From positions 62,001-126,000 of the forward strand of contig DATEDI010000022.1 in the NCBI GenBank assembly GCA_035281745.1: DNA of 64,000 nucleotides, read 5' to 3'. The notes beneath the pieces are model-generated. The model was not told the origin of the DNA, ran no database searches, and worked only from the letters and a program-made list of their open reading frames with translations. This DNA comes from 66-474 sp035281745. GTDB taxonomy: Bacteria; Pseudomonadota; Gammaproteobacteria; Xanthomonadales; Rhodanobacteraceae. Positions 8,937 through 18,600 of this stretch are shown in pieces; the first letter of the stretch is position 1, and every line of letters begins with the position of its first letter. Made by a program: the position numbers and the translations under genes.

Positions 8937-11900
8937 TTACGAAGTAACCCGGGCGAAGCGGCGATCAGGGACGATCGCGCGAATACATGCGCGCGCCATG
9001 CGCTCGTCCTCCGGCGTCAGTGTTTGCAGCAACGTGACTTCGGCTGCGACAAGCGTCGCGACGGGCAGACCGTCGCGGTACACGATGCGCGAGCCCGCCA
9101 CGGAGGGCACCTTCGCGCCGGGCAGAACGCCGCCGACGAGATTCAATGGATCGGCGCCGCTGATCGCGATGAATGCGCCGTCATGTTCGCGCTTGCGCGC
9201 GCGACGCAGGGCCTCGACGGCTTCGGGCAACGCGAATTGTTCGCCTACCACGCCCTCGACGAAGCGGCCACCGCGGATTTCACCCCGCGCTTCCAGCCGT
9301 TGGTACACGCGACGCAATTCGCGCCACGGCGGCAACCACCCGGCTTCGCGTTCCAGCAGCTTCCAGAACACCACGCCCCAGCGGCGCAGCAGCACGCGGG
9401 CGATGTGTTCGACATGTTCCCCTCTCCCTTCGGGAGAGGCGGCGCGTAGCGCTGCAATCGCGCCGACGCTTCGCGTGGCCGAAATCCCACCCGTGCTTCG
9501 GGCACCCTCTCCCGGAGGGAGAGGGGAAAATCCGGAGCGCCGGACCAGGCTCCAGCGTCCCGCATCCTCGATGCCGTTCAACAGGTGGCGCGCGAGGCGC
9601 CGCTGGCGCGGGTGCTTGCGCTTCGAGGCAGGCTGCAGTAGCGCGCGCAAACCCACGAAACTGTCCGCGCCGACCATGCCCGCGCCGACCAGTTCGCCCA
9701 ACGCGTCTTCCAGTTCCACTTTCAGCAAGCGCACGCCGTCGGCGATTTCCCCAAAGAACGACGCGCCATGTTGCGTGAGGAATTCGATGACGGCTTGCGC
9801 GCGCGATGACAGCGATGGCGGTTCGGGGTTGGCCTGCGCGCCGATCGCGTTCCATATCGGCAATTGCTTGCGTGGCAGCAGCACGATCGGTGAAGCGCGC
9901 ACCGGTGAAGCGTGCGTCCCGCCCGCGGACGCGCGCAGCCGCGTCCAGGCAATCCGCCCGGATCCGCACAAGGCATCCAGCCAGGCAATGTCGTAACCCG
10001 CCACGCGCGCGGGCAGCAATTGCGATTCCCAGACACCGGCTGGTGCCTCGAAACCTTCCAGTTGCGCCAGCACCGCGGCCAGCGCGTCGGGTCCCCGCAG
10101 CTTTGTGTCGGGCGCAACGTGCTGCCAGTCGGCGAGGAAACGCAGGAAGTCGCGCGGCGCGACCGGTTCGATCTCGCGTCGCAGGCGCTGCAGGGTGCGG
10201 CGGTGGATGCGCGCCAGCAAATGGCGATCGCACCATTCCTCATCTTTTACCGACGCATCGGGCATCCTGCCGCGAGCGTCGGGCAAGCGGTCGCGGCCAA
10301 GCCGCGCCACGCTTGCCGAATCGGCGGGTGAAGCCGCCGATTCACCGGCACGTCCATGTGCCGAATTTTGTATCGACGCAGCGGGCGTGAAGCGGCCGCG
10401 CATCGCGATGCCTTCGCGTTCCAGCGCGGCCAGTGCAATTGCGACATCGCTGTCGTCGACGTCGAATGTGCATGCCAATTCGCCTGCAAGGATCGGCCCT
10501 GTACAACCCAAGCGCGCACGCAGAATCTCGACCAGCGCGTCTTCGCGCGTCCACGGCTTCGCGGCGAACTCGGCCGGAGCTTCGGTCGCGGGATGCAAAA
10601 TGGCATCCGGATGAATTGCCTGCCACATCGGCAGCGATTCGGCAGCGACCCACAAAGGTGGCAAACCCGGATTTTCCCTTCCCCCGCTTGCGGGGGAAGG
10701 TGCCGAAGGCGGAGGGGGGGAATTCTCGCCGGACTCCCCCCACCCAGCGCTACGCGCTCGGCGGTTCGCGCCGCCTCCCCCGTGAACGGGGGAGGCGCTC
10801 AGTTCGGTCGCACGTCCAGCGTTGGCGAGTTCTTGAAGCAGGCCTTGCCAAGCCGGATTGCGTTGAATATCCCGCTCGGCAACAGCACCCAACGCCAGCA
10901 GCGCCTCGTGCATTTCGTCGGCATCGCGCGGCGCGGGCCACGCTTCCTCGCGCACCGCGGCGATCGCATCCGCATCCAGCTTGCCGAGATCTTCCGCGCT
11001 TTGCGCATCGACGAATCCGCGCGACGACACGGCCTGCGTGCGACGTTCCTCCAGCGGTGCGCCGTCGAGGAACGCATACGGCCGCGCACCAAGGATTTCG
11101 GCGGCGAGTTGCGAAGGTGCGGTCAGGTCGCGTGCGACGATTCTGACCTCGCCGCTTTCGAGTCGTTTCAGCAACCCGGTCAGGCCTTCCAGGTCCATCG
11201 CGTCGTACAGGCAATCCTGCAGTGTCTGTGCGACCAGCGGATGATCGGGGATCTTGCGCTCGCCCACGATGTTTTCGAGGCAGGCGACCTGGTCGGGAAA
11301 TACCGTGGCAAGCAGGTCTTCCGACTTCATGCGCTGGATCTGTGGCGGCACCTTGGCGCCGCCCGCAAACCGCGGCAGCGCCAACGCGGCACCGGCATTC
11401 CAGCGAAAGCGCAACGCGAACATCGGCGCGTCAAGCAGCGCCTGGGTCAGCACGTCGTGCACCGAGTTGGAATGGAGATAGCGTGCCACTTCCTCCAGCG
11501 GAAAACTGTGGCTGGTCGAAAGCGACAGCACGATCGCATCTTCGGTGGCCGCGGCCTGCAATTCGAAGTTGAAGCTGCGACAGAAGCGCTTGCGCAAGCT
11601 GAGCCCCCACGCGCGATTCAGGCGACTGCCGAACGGCGAATGGATGATCAACTGCATGCCGCCGGATTCGTCGAAGAAGCGTTCCATCGCCAATGTCGAT
11701 TGCGTCGGCAGCAGGCCGAGTTCGATGTGCGCGGCGGCGAGGTAGTCGATCAGTTGGCGCGCGGCGGCGTCGCCGAGGCCGACTTCGTCTATCAACCACG
11801 CAATGGCTTTTCCTTCTCCCTCCGGGAGAAGGGGCGTGAAAACGCCGCCTTTTCTTTCGCGCGGAGCGCCGGATGGGGGTTCGGCGGCCGCCGAAGATTC

Positions 11901-13940
11901 GATCGAATCCGAACCCTCACCCCTGCCCCTCTCCCGGGGGGAGAGGGGTTCAAGCCGCGCCGCGATCTCTTCGCGCAACCTCGACACCGCCACCGACAAC
12001 TCGTCGCTGCGTCCGGGCGCTTCGCCCAGCCAGAACGGAATCGATGGTGGCGCGCCTTGTGCATCTTCCACGCGCACGCGACCGCGTTCCACTTTCAGGA
12101 TGCGATAGGACTGGTTGCCGAGCTGGAAGATGTCGCCGGCGATCGATTCGACCGCGAAGTCCTCGTTGACGCTGCCGACGCGCAAGGATTGCGGTTCCAG
12201 CACCACGTCGTAATCGGCGGTGTCGGGAATCGCGCCGCCCGAGGTCAACGAAGTCATCCGTGCGCCGCGCCGCGCGCGCAGCTTGCCGTTGACGGCGTCG
12301 CGGTGCAGGTACGCGGCACGGGTGCCGCGGCGCGTGCTGTAGCCTTCGGCCAGCATCCGCAACACTTCGTTGAATTTCTCGCGCGCGAGGTCGCGATAGG
12401 GATGTGCGCCGCGGAACATGTCGAACAGTTCGGCTTCGCCGCGTTCGCCGCAGGCGACTTCCGCCACGACCTGTTGCGCCAGCACGTCCAGCGGCGCGGG
12501 TGGCATGCGCAGCGTGTCGAGTTCGCCGCGGCGCACCGCATCCAGCAACGCGGCGCATTCGACCAGATCATCACGCGAGGTCGGAAACAGCCGCGCCTTG
12601 GAAATTCCGTCCACCGCGTGGCCCGCGCGTCCGGCGCGTTGCAGGAACGCAGCGATCGAGCGCGGCGAGGAAAGCTGGCAGACCAGATCGACTTCGCCGA
12701 TGTCGATGCCGAGTTCCAGCGACGCGGTCGCGACCAGCGCGCGCAGTTGTCCCGACTTCAAGCGGCGCTCGGCGTCGAAGCGTTTTTCTTTCGACAGGCT
12801 GCCGTGGTGCGCGGCGACCGCGTCCTTGCCCAGCCGTTCGGCAAGATGCCGCGTCGCGCGTTCGACCGTGCGCCGGGTGTTGGCGAAGATCAGCGTGGTG
12901 CGGTGTTGCCCGATCAGTTCGGCGAGCCGGTCGTACACCAGTCCCCAGGCATCGTTGCTCATCACCGGCTGCAGCGGCACGTTGGTCAGTTCGATCGCAA
13001 GGTCGCGCGCGCGCCGGTGGCCAGCGTCGATGACGGTGCATGCTGTTGCGCCCCTCTCCCCCCGGGAGAGGCGGCGCGCAGCGCCGAGCGCGCAGCGCTG
13101 GGGTGAGGGTTCGGCACTTGCGGATGTCTCGTGCGAGTGCGGACCCTCATCCGTCCCGCAGCTTGCATCCGCAAACTGCGAGCCACCTTCATTCGGGCCA
13201 TCCATGGCCCTCACCCTACGGGCGCCTGACGGCGTGCAAATCGGCAGTCCTGCCGATTTGTCTCCCGAAGGGAGAAGGGACGAAGGTGCGCCGACCAGAA
13301 AGTCGGCGACACGTTCGATGGGCTTCTGCGTGGCGGACAGCCCGATGCGCGTGCAGCGGCGTCCGCACAGCGCATCCAACCGTTCCAGCGTGAGCGCGAG
13401 ATGGCTGCCGCGCTTGCTTTGCACCAGCGCATGGATTTCATCGACGATCAGCGTGCGCGTGGTCTGCAGCATCCGCCGCCCGGACTCCGAACCCAGCAAG
13501 ATGTACAGCGACTCGGGCGTCGTCACCACGATGTGTGGCGGGCGCTTGCGCATCGCGTTGCGTTCGGCTTGCGGAGTGTCGCCGGTGCGCACGGCAGTGC
13601 GGATTTCGACGTCGGGCAAACCCGTGCGTCCGAGCTGCGCACGGATGCCTTCGATCGGCACTTCCAGGTTGATCCGCACGTCGTTGGACAGCGCCTTCAA
13701 TGGCGACACATACACGACCGAGGTTTCATCGGCGAGCGTTCCCGCCAAACCTTCCTGCACCAGTTCGTCGATCGCGGCCAGGAACGCGGCCAGCGTCTTG
13801 CCCGAACCGGTCGGCGCGGCGATCAGCACGTTCTCGCCGCGCCGGATCGCCGGCCATGCCTCGCGCTGCGCGGGCGTCGCGGCGGGAAACGCCGACTGGA
13901 ACCAGGCGGCGACGGCGGGATGGAAGGAACGCATGGACAT
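8937..13940 (-). CDS. lhr: Lhr-type large ATP-dependent helicase with five in-frame palindromic inserts
   Basis: A 1667-residue superfamily 2 helicase (Lhr: DNA repair and RNA/DNA unwinding). Order: Walker A APTGSGKT near residue 42, DEIH box (VDEIHAL), motif III SAT, helicase C domain with QRAGRAGH, winged-helix and beta-barrel parts, then the long Lhr C-terminal region. The gene is interrupted without loss of frame by hairpin-rich inserts at about residues 217-297, 663-710, 1048-1088, 1188-1230 and 1471-1507. They encode low-complexity peptides rich in G, R, P, S and E (for example FSPLPPGEGAR, LSPRERGRGEG). Removing them leaves about 1420 residues, near the normal size for the family. The gene begins 24 bases after recD on the same strand, so a recCBD-lhr transcript is likely. 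Confidence 0.95.
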   Translation of the reverse strand: MSMRSFHPAVAAWFQSAFPAATPAQREAWPAIRRGENVLIAAPTGSGKTLAAFLAAIDELVQEGLAGTLADETSVVYVSPLKALSNDVRINLEVPIEGIRAQLGRTGLPDVEIRTAVRTGDTPQAERNAMRKRPPHIVVTTPESLYILLGSESGRRMLQTTRTLIVDEIHALVQSKRGSHLALTLERLDALCGRRCTRIGLSATQKPIERVADFLVGAPSSLLPSGDKSAGLPICTPSGARRVRAMDGPNEGGSQFADASCGTDEGPHSHETSASAEPSPQRCALGAARRLSRGERGATACTVIDAGHRRARDLAIELTNVPLQPVMSNDAWGLVYDRLAELIGQHRTTLIFANTRRTVERATRHLAERLGKDAVAAHHGSLSKEKRFDAERRLKSGQLRALVATASLELGIDIGEVDLVCQLSSPRSIAAFLQRAGRAGHAVDGISKARLFPTSRDDLVECAALLDAVRRGELDTLRMPPAPLDVLAQQVVAEVACGERGEAELFDMFRGAHPYRDLAREKFNEVLRMLAEGYSTRRGTRAAYLHRDAVNGKLRARRGARMTSLTSGGAIPDTADYDVVLEPQSLRVGSVNEDFAVESIAGDIFQLGNQSYRILKVERGRVRVEDAQGAPPSIPFWLGEAPGRSDELSVAVSRLREEIAARLEPLSPRERGRGEGSDSIESSAAAEPPSGAPRERKGGVFTPLLPEGEGKAIAWLIDEVGLGDAAARQLIDYLAAAHIELGLLPTQSTLAMERFFDESGGMQLIIHSPFGSRLNRAWGLSLRKRFCRSFNFELQAAATEDAIVLSLSTSHSFPLEEVARYLHSNSVHDVLTQALLDAPMFALRFRWNAGAALALPRFAGGAKVPPQIQRMKSEDLLATVFPDQVACLENIVGERKIPDHPLVAQTLQDCLYDAMDLEGLTGLLKRLESGEVRIVARDLTAPSQLAAEILGARPYAFLDGAPLEERRTQAVSSRGFVDAQSAEDLGKLDADAIAAVREEAWPAPRDADEMHEALLALGAVAERDIQRNPAWQGLLQELANAGRATELSASPVHGGGGANRRARSAGWGESGENSPPPPSAPSPASGGRENPGLPPLWVAAESLPMWQAIHPDAILHPATEAPAEFAAKPWTREDALVEILRARLGCTGPILAGELACTFDVDDSDVAIALAALEREGIAMRGRFTPAASIQNSAHGRAGESAASPADSASVARLGRDRLPDARGRMPDASVKDEEWCDRHLLARIHRRTLQRLRREIEPVAPRDFLRFLADWQHVAPDTKLRGPDALAAVLAQLEGFEAPAGVWESQLLPARVAGYDIAWLDALCGSGRIAWTRLRASAGGTHASPVRASPIVLLPRKQLPIWNAIGAQANPEPPSLSSRAQAVIEFLTQHGASFFGEIADGVRLLKVELEDALGELVGAGMVGADSFVGLRALLQPASKRKHPRQRRLARHLLNGIEDAGRWSLVRRSGFSPLPPGEGARSTGGISATRSVGAIAALRAASPEGRGEHVEHIARVLLRRWGVVFWKLLEREAGWLPPWRELRRVYQRLEARGEIRGGRFVEGVVGEQFALPEAVEALRRARKREHDGAFIAISGADPLNLVGGVLPGAKVPSVAGSRIVYRDGLPVATLVAAEVTLLQTLTPEDERMARACIRAIVPDRRFARVTS
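9419..9527. repeat. Palindromic insert A inside lhr
   Basis: Two hairpins in opposite order bound the insert: CCTCTCCC/GGGAGAGG with a 3-base loop at 9421-9439, and CCCTCTCCC/GGGAGAGGG with loop GGA at 9505-9525. After the first hairpin comes GGCGGCGCGTAGCGCTG, matching inserts C and E. The insert is translated in frame as a peptide containing SPLPPGEG and ASPEGRGE, between two otherwise collinear helicase segments (GRWSLVRR and IARVLLRRWG). Confidence 0.85.
10283..10363. repeat. Hairpin cluster (insert B) inside lhr
   Basis: Three consecutive perfect inverted repeats: a nested one at 10283-10316 (outer GCAAGCG/CGCTTGC, inner CGCGGC/GCCGCG), GAATCGGCGG/CCGCCGATTC with a 6-base loop at 10318-10343, and CGGCAC/GTGCCG at 10346-10363. 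It lacks the CCTCTCCC hairpins of the other inserts, so it may be a second repeat type. It encodes an alanine/serine-rich stretch just before the EEWCDRHLLARIHR segment of the helicase. Confidence 0.7.
10675..10798. repeat. Palindromic insert C inside lhr
   Basis: Bounded by CCTTCCCCCGC/GCGGGGGAAGG (11-bp perfect arms, loop TT) at 10677-10700 and GCCTCCCCCGT/ACGGGGGAGGC (11-bp perfect arms, loop GA) at 10773-10796. The core read on the minus strand (GGCGGCGCG, three bases, CGCCGAGCGCG) matches the core of insert E in inverted orientation relative to it. Runs of 7 G and 6 C make it a likely slippage site. It is translated in frame. Confidence 0.85.
11810..11950. repeat. Palindromic insert D inside lhr
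   Basis: Hairpins CCTTCTCCC/GGGAGAAGG (loop TCC) at 11812-11832 and CCCCTCTCCC/GGGAGAGGGG (loop GGG) at 11926-11948 bound a core that contains the 14-base palindrome GATTCGATCGAATC. The in-frame peptide contains LSPRERGRGEG and TPLLPEGEGKA. It has the same architecture as inserts A and C. Confidence 0.85.
13050..13275. repeat. Composite palindromic insert E inside lhr
   Basis: The longest insert, about 226 bases and roughly 75-80 codons. It opens with CCTCTCCC/GGGAGAGG (13053-13071) and the core GGCGGCGCGCAGCGCCGAGC. Further hairpins follow: GGGCCAT/ATGGCCC at 13195-13210, CAAATCGGCA/TGCCGATTTG at 13237-13260 and TCTCCC/GGGAGA at 13261-13275. It may be two elements fused or nested. It splits the first helicase domain shortly after motif III, between FLVGAP and TVIDAGHRR. 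Confidence 0.82.
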
Positions 13941-13964
13941 GAGATTGGGACCGCGCAGCCGCGC

Positions 13965-15692
13965 TCAAGTGCCCGCCGCTTCGCGCAGGCGGTCGGCCAG
14001 GCCGGTCATGCGCAGCGTGGGCCGCGCGATCCCGGCGCGCAAGGTTTCGGCGTCCGCGTAGAGAGTCAGGCCGGATCGCGCGCGGGTCACGCCGGTATAC
14101 AGCAATTCGCGCGTCAGCACCGCGGAGTCGGGACCCGTGGCCAGCAGGATCCGTTCGAATTCCGAGCCCTGCGCCTTGTGCACGGTCAACGCGAACGCGC
14201 CTTCGTGCGGCGGCAGCGCGGCCGGCGGAATCGCGCGCGGCACGCCGTCGGCGCCTTCGAACCATACCTGTGGCTGACCGTCGGCGTCGTGCCAGACGAT
14301 GCCGGTATCGCCGTTGAAGATGCCGAGTTCCGGACGATTGGCGACCACCAGCACCAGCCGGCCTTGCCACCATTCACCGTCCGCGCGCTGTGCGTGCATG
14401 CGCTTCAGCCGCGCCTCGATCGCGCGATTGATCGCAAGGCAACCCCATGGGCCGTGACGCAAGGCGGTCAGCACCCTGAAACCACGCGCCGCCGCCAGCG
14501 CGGCAGCGGGATCGCCCGCCGCCAGCAGTGGCGCAAAGGCGTCGCACGCGTGCTCGACCAGCGTGCCCTGCGTGTTGTCGTCGACCCACTGCACCTCCGG
14601 GCCGGCCACGGCCGGAACCGCCAGTGCCGCGTCGGCGTTGTCCGTGGCGATCGCACGCGCGAGCGCGCCGATTTCAGACCGGGCGCCGAAACGGTGGCTG
14701 CCGGACAGCGCCACATGGCAGGCAGCGAACGGATCGTCGCGACAGGCATCGACCAGCGCCGCCAGCACGTTGCCGGCTTCAACGGCCGCGAGCTGGTTGG
14801 GGTCGCCGAGCAGGATCAGGCGCGCGTGCGGCGCCAGCGCGTCGACCAGTCGCGCCATCAGCGGCAGGTCGACCATCGAGGCTTCGTCGACCACCACCAC
14901 GTCGAACGGCAGCGGTGCACCGGCATGGTGACGCGGCTGCGCACGCCACGACGAGATGCCCAACAGGCGGTGCAGGGTGGCCGGTTCGCGCGGCAGACTT
15001 GCCGCGAGCGGCGCGGGCAAAGCCATCCGTGCCAGCTGGGCGCGCAGCGATTCCGCGAGTCGCGCGGCCGCCTTGCCGGTCGGCGCGGCCAGCGCGATCC
15101 GCGGGGGCGTGGCGCCGGCGGCCTCGGCGAGTGCCGCGAGTACGTAGGCAACGATGAAGGTCTTGCCGCTGCCGGGACCGCCGGTGATCAGCGTGAAACC
15201 GCGCGTCAACGCGACGTCGATGGCGCGCTGTTGTTCCCGATCGAGCGTGCCGTGGCCAGCAACCGCTTGCGCCTCGCGGGCGGCCGCTCCCTCCGCAAGC
15301 GCATGCGCGGTCAGTGCCACCGCGACGCGCTGCTCCGCGTCGAAGTAGCGCGACAGGTAAACGCGCCCCTGCGGGTCGAGTGTCAACGGAGCAACCGCGG
15401 TGCTTCCGTCGCTGCGACAGGCGCCCGCAGCGGCACGCAGCGATATCTGCCAGCTTTCGGTATCGGGCAACTCGGGCGGCTTGCCCTGGCCACCGAGCCG
15501 CGCGAGCCACTCGCGCGCGCGCGCGAGTTCCAGCGCGCTGTGGCCATCGCCCACCGCGCGCGCGGCCAGCGCGGCGGCCAGCGCGACCTCGGGTGCGGCT
15601 TCAGGGAAGGCCCGTGCAACCCAGGCAGCCAGCGCGGCGTCAGCGCGACGCAGCCAATCGTTGCGCACCCATGGCTCCAGTCGCGCGCTCAC
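13965..15692 (-). CDS. recD: Exodeoxyribonuclease V alpha subunit
   Basis: A 575-residue 5'-3' helicase subunit of the RecBCD nuclease, which processes double-strand ends for recombination. Walker A is GGPGSGKT, Walker B is VVVVDEASMVD, and the C-terminal helicase part has the motif VHKAQGSEF near residue 515 and YTGVTRAR. The GTG start at 15692 is chosen because it overlaps the recB stop by four bases (GTGA) and begins at the first conserved residues (SARLEPWVRNDW); the open frame runs further upstream into recB. Third gene of recC-recB-recD. Confidence 0.93.
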   Translation of the reverse strand: MSARLEPWVRNDWLRRADAALAAWVARAFPEAAPEVALAAALAARAVGDGHSALELARAREWLARLGGQGKPPELPDTESWQISLRAAAGACRSDGSTAVAPLTLDPQGRVYLSRYFDAEQRVAVALTAHALAEGAAAREAQAVAGHGTLDREQQRAIDVALTRGFTLITGGPGSGKTFIVAYVLAALAEAAGATPPRIALAAPTGKAAARLAESLRAQLARMALPAPLAASLPREPATLHRLLGISSWRAQPRHHAGAPLPFDVVVVDEASMVDLPLMARLVDALAPHARLILLGDPNQLAAVEAGNVLAALVDACRDDPFAACHVALSGSHRFGARSEIGALARAIATDNADAALAVPAVAGPEVQWVDDNTQGTLVEHACDAFAPLLAAGDPAAALAAARGFRVLTALRHGPWGCLAINRAIEARLKRMHAQRADGEWWQGRLVLVVANRPELGIFNGDTGIVWHDADGQPQVWFEGADGVPRAIPPAALPPHEGAFALTVHKAQGSEFERILLATGPDSAVLTRELLYTGVTRARSGLTLYADAETLRAGIARPTLRMTGLADRLREAAGT

Positions 15693-18600
15693 GCCGCCAC
15701 CTTGTCGCGCGTACCGAACAACGCATCCATCGCCTCGATCAAGGCCCGCGGCGGCCGATCGGCGCGCACGCCACCGCCGCCTTGCATCCCGCGCACGAAC
15801 AGATAGAACACGCCACCGAAATCGCGCGCATAGTCGTAATCCGGCAGGGTGGCGCCGAGCCAGCGGTGCAGCGCCAGCGTGTAGATGAGCCATTGCAGAT
15901 CGTAGTCGTGGCGGGCGATCTCCACGCCTAGCGCCACCGCGTCGTAGGGTGCGCAGCGGTTGGTCTTCCAGTCGACGATCCAGTAGCGGTCGTCATGCCG
16001 GAAGGTGAGGTCGATCTTGCCGGTCAGGAGTCCGGCGAGGTTTGCCGCGGCGACGCCGTTGCGGTTGAGCTGGTAGTCGTGCGCGTGCAGCAGGTCGTAG
16101 AGCTCCGCGGACGCGGACGGCGCCAGCGAAAGATGGAATTCGATTTCGGCGCGGCGCGCTTCCGGCGGTACGTCAGCCAGTCGGGTCCCGCACGGCAAGG
16201 GCGCGTTCAGTGCATCGTGCAGCATCGCCCCCACGCTGGCGACGGCGCGCGGCCACGCCGCGCCTTCGGCCACGCCGTGGTCGGCCAGCGCGTGTTCGAT
16301 CAATGGCAGTTGCGCGGGTGGAATGCCGGACGCGTCACGCCAGGCCGCGAAGTCGGTGCGTTCGAACACCGCATGCACCGCGCTGCCGAAGCGGGCACCG
16401 CCGAATTCGGCATCGTCGTCGCCGCTGCCTGGCAGGATGTCGACCGCTGCCGCATGGTTGCCGCGCACCAGCCGCGAGAACGACCAGATCGTCCAGTCGC
16501 GTTCAAGTCCGACGCGCGTGAATCCCGCGGCTGCCAGTGCGGGCGTGGGCGCGTCGCGCGACATCCAGCGCGGGGCTGTCTGCACGTCCTCCCAAGCGAC
16601 GACGTCGATTGCCCCATCCGCGCTCGCCGCCAGAGCATGCAACGCGTCACGGCAGCCGGCATCGGAATGGTCCTCCCCATTCCGGTGCAGAAGGTAATGC
16701 AATGCGGTGTGCTGGCCATCGTTGATCCAGCCCCACGGGATCACGCACAACGCGCGCGCGCGGGTGATCGCGACATACAGCTTGCGTACTTCTTCGGCCA
16801 GGATTTCCCGGCGCGCCTGCGCGTCGGCTTCGACGGGTGCGCGGCCCAGCGCGAGATGCTGCTGGCGGTGCCCGTCATGGAACCACGCCATCCGCACGCC
16901 ATCGCCGTTCCTGCCGGGATCGCGGCCGGCGCAGGCATACGGCAGGAACACCACGTCGTATTCCAAACCCTTGGCGGCGTGCACGGTGGACACCGTGACC
17001 GCATCCGCGTCTGTTTCCAGGCGCAGCCGCGCGGCATCGTCATCGGCGGTGCCGGGGCCCCCGGCATTGGCGCGGGCACGCGCGAAATCCGCCGCCAGGG
17101 CGGCGACGTCGGCATCACCGGCGCGACCACCTTCCAGCAGTTCCGCCAGTTGCAGGTAGTTGGCGACGCGCCGCGCGCCACCGGGCTCGCGCAACAGGCG
17201 CGGCGCGGCATCCACCAGCATCCAGTGCAGCCACGCCAGCACACCGCGCCGTCGTACGTCGTGGGCCCAACGTGCGGCGTCGATCTGGGGACCGCCTTCG
17301 TCGGCCAGCGACGCGGCAACCTCGGTCGCCGATTTGCCGGCCAGTCGGCTGGCCCAGGCCGCGCGTGCACGCTCGCCATCGGCGGGATCGGCCATTGCCT
17401 CCAGCAGCAGCGCAAGGTCGGCGGCTTCTTCGCTGGCGTACACGCTTTCCTGCAGGTTGCTGGCGGCGGGAATGCCTGCGCGCGCCAGTGCCGCCTGGAT
17501 CGAGGCGGCTTCCGCGTTGCTGCCCACCAGCACCGCGATGTGCTTGGGTTGCAATGCTTCCAGCGTCCCGTCGCGCCCGCGCAATTGCGCGCGGCCGAGC
17601 AACCACGCGATGTACTGCACGGTGCGGGCCTCGATCCGGTCCTTGACCGCGCCCTTGCCGGGCGCCCGGCGTTTCGCCTTGCCATCCGATTCGTCGGCGG
17701 CGAGGCACCAGAAGCGCAGGCCCGGCAGGGCGACACCGTCGTGCAGCACGGCGCGGTCGCGCGAGCGCCCGGAGGCGGCGACGTCCACGTAGTCGATCGC
17801 CGTATCGACGAACGCTCGATCGACGCCAAACAACGCGTTGACCGCGTTGCACAGCGCGTCACCCGACCGGTAACTGGTGGCGAGCTGCAACGCCTCGCCT
17901 TCACATTGTTCGAACGCGTCGAGCCAAGCGAATACGTCGCCGCCGCGAAAGCCGTAGATCGCCTGCTTGGGATCGCCCACGATCACCAGCCGCGATTCGC
18001 CGAACAGCGCGTGGACGATCGCCCATTGCGCGCGGTCGGTGTCCTGGAACTCGTCCACCAAGGCGGCCCGCCAGCGCTTGCGCGCGCCGGCGATCAGCGT
18101 CTCGCGGCGCGGGCCTTGCAGTGCCGCGCGCAACGCGTGCACGGCCTGGGCGTGGCTCGCGAGGTCGCGTGCCGCGAGCCGTTCGGCACGTTCGGTCACC
18201 AACATCGTACGGGCATCGCACAGCAAGTTGGCGGCGTGGGCTGCGGTTTCGCGCGTGGCCCGCTGTTCGATCGCGAACCATGCATCCCGGAGCGCGGCGA
18301 GATGGTCGAAGGCCTCGCCGGTGGGGCGTATGCCCTTGGGTGTCAATGATGCGATGCCATCGGCGTGAATACTGGCCGCGGCCTTGGCATCGAAAATGTC
18401 CAGTGCGCGGTCGCCCTCGGCTACCTGCGCCCAGGCGTGCAGGTCATCGCGCACCTGGATGCGTTGGGTGCGGGTCCGAGCGGTGCTCACGCAGCGTTCG
18501 ATCTCAGCCACGAACGCCTCGCGGTCGCTGTCATCCCATGCCGCAATGCGTCGCCGCGCGGCGACGAATGCCGCTGCGAGCATGGCCGGATCTGGCGCCG

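Noticed and set aside
10356..13106. Long plus-strand open frame within lhr
   Set aside because: It is the antisense of lhr; lhr has continuous helicase motifs on the minus strand.
9419..13275. CRISPR array in the repeated hairpin regions of lhr
   Set aside because: Repeats are irregularly spaced by hundreds of bases to 1 kb, differ in sequence and are translated in frame.
15995..18349. 784-codon plus-strand open frame
   Set aside because: Antisense of recB with no recognisable motif; recB motifs and overlaps are clear.
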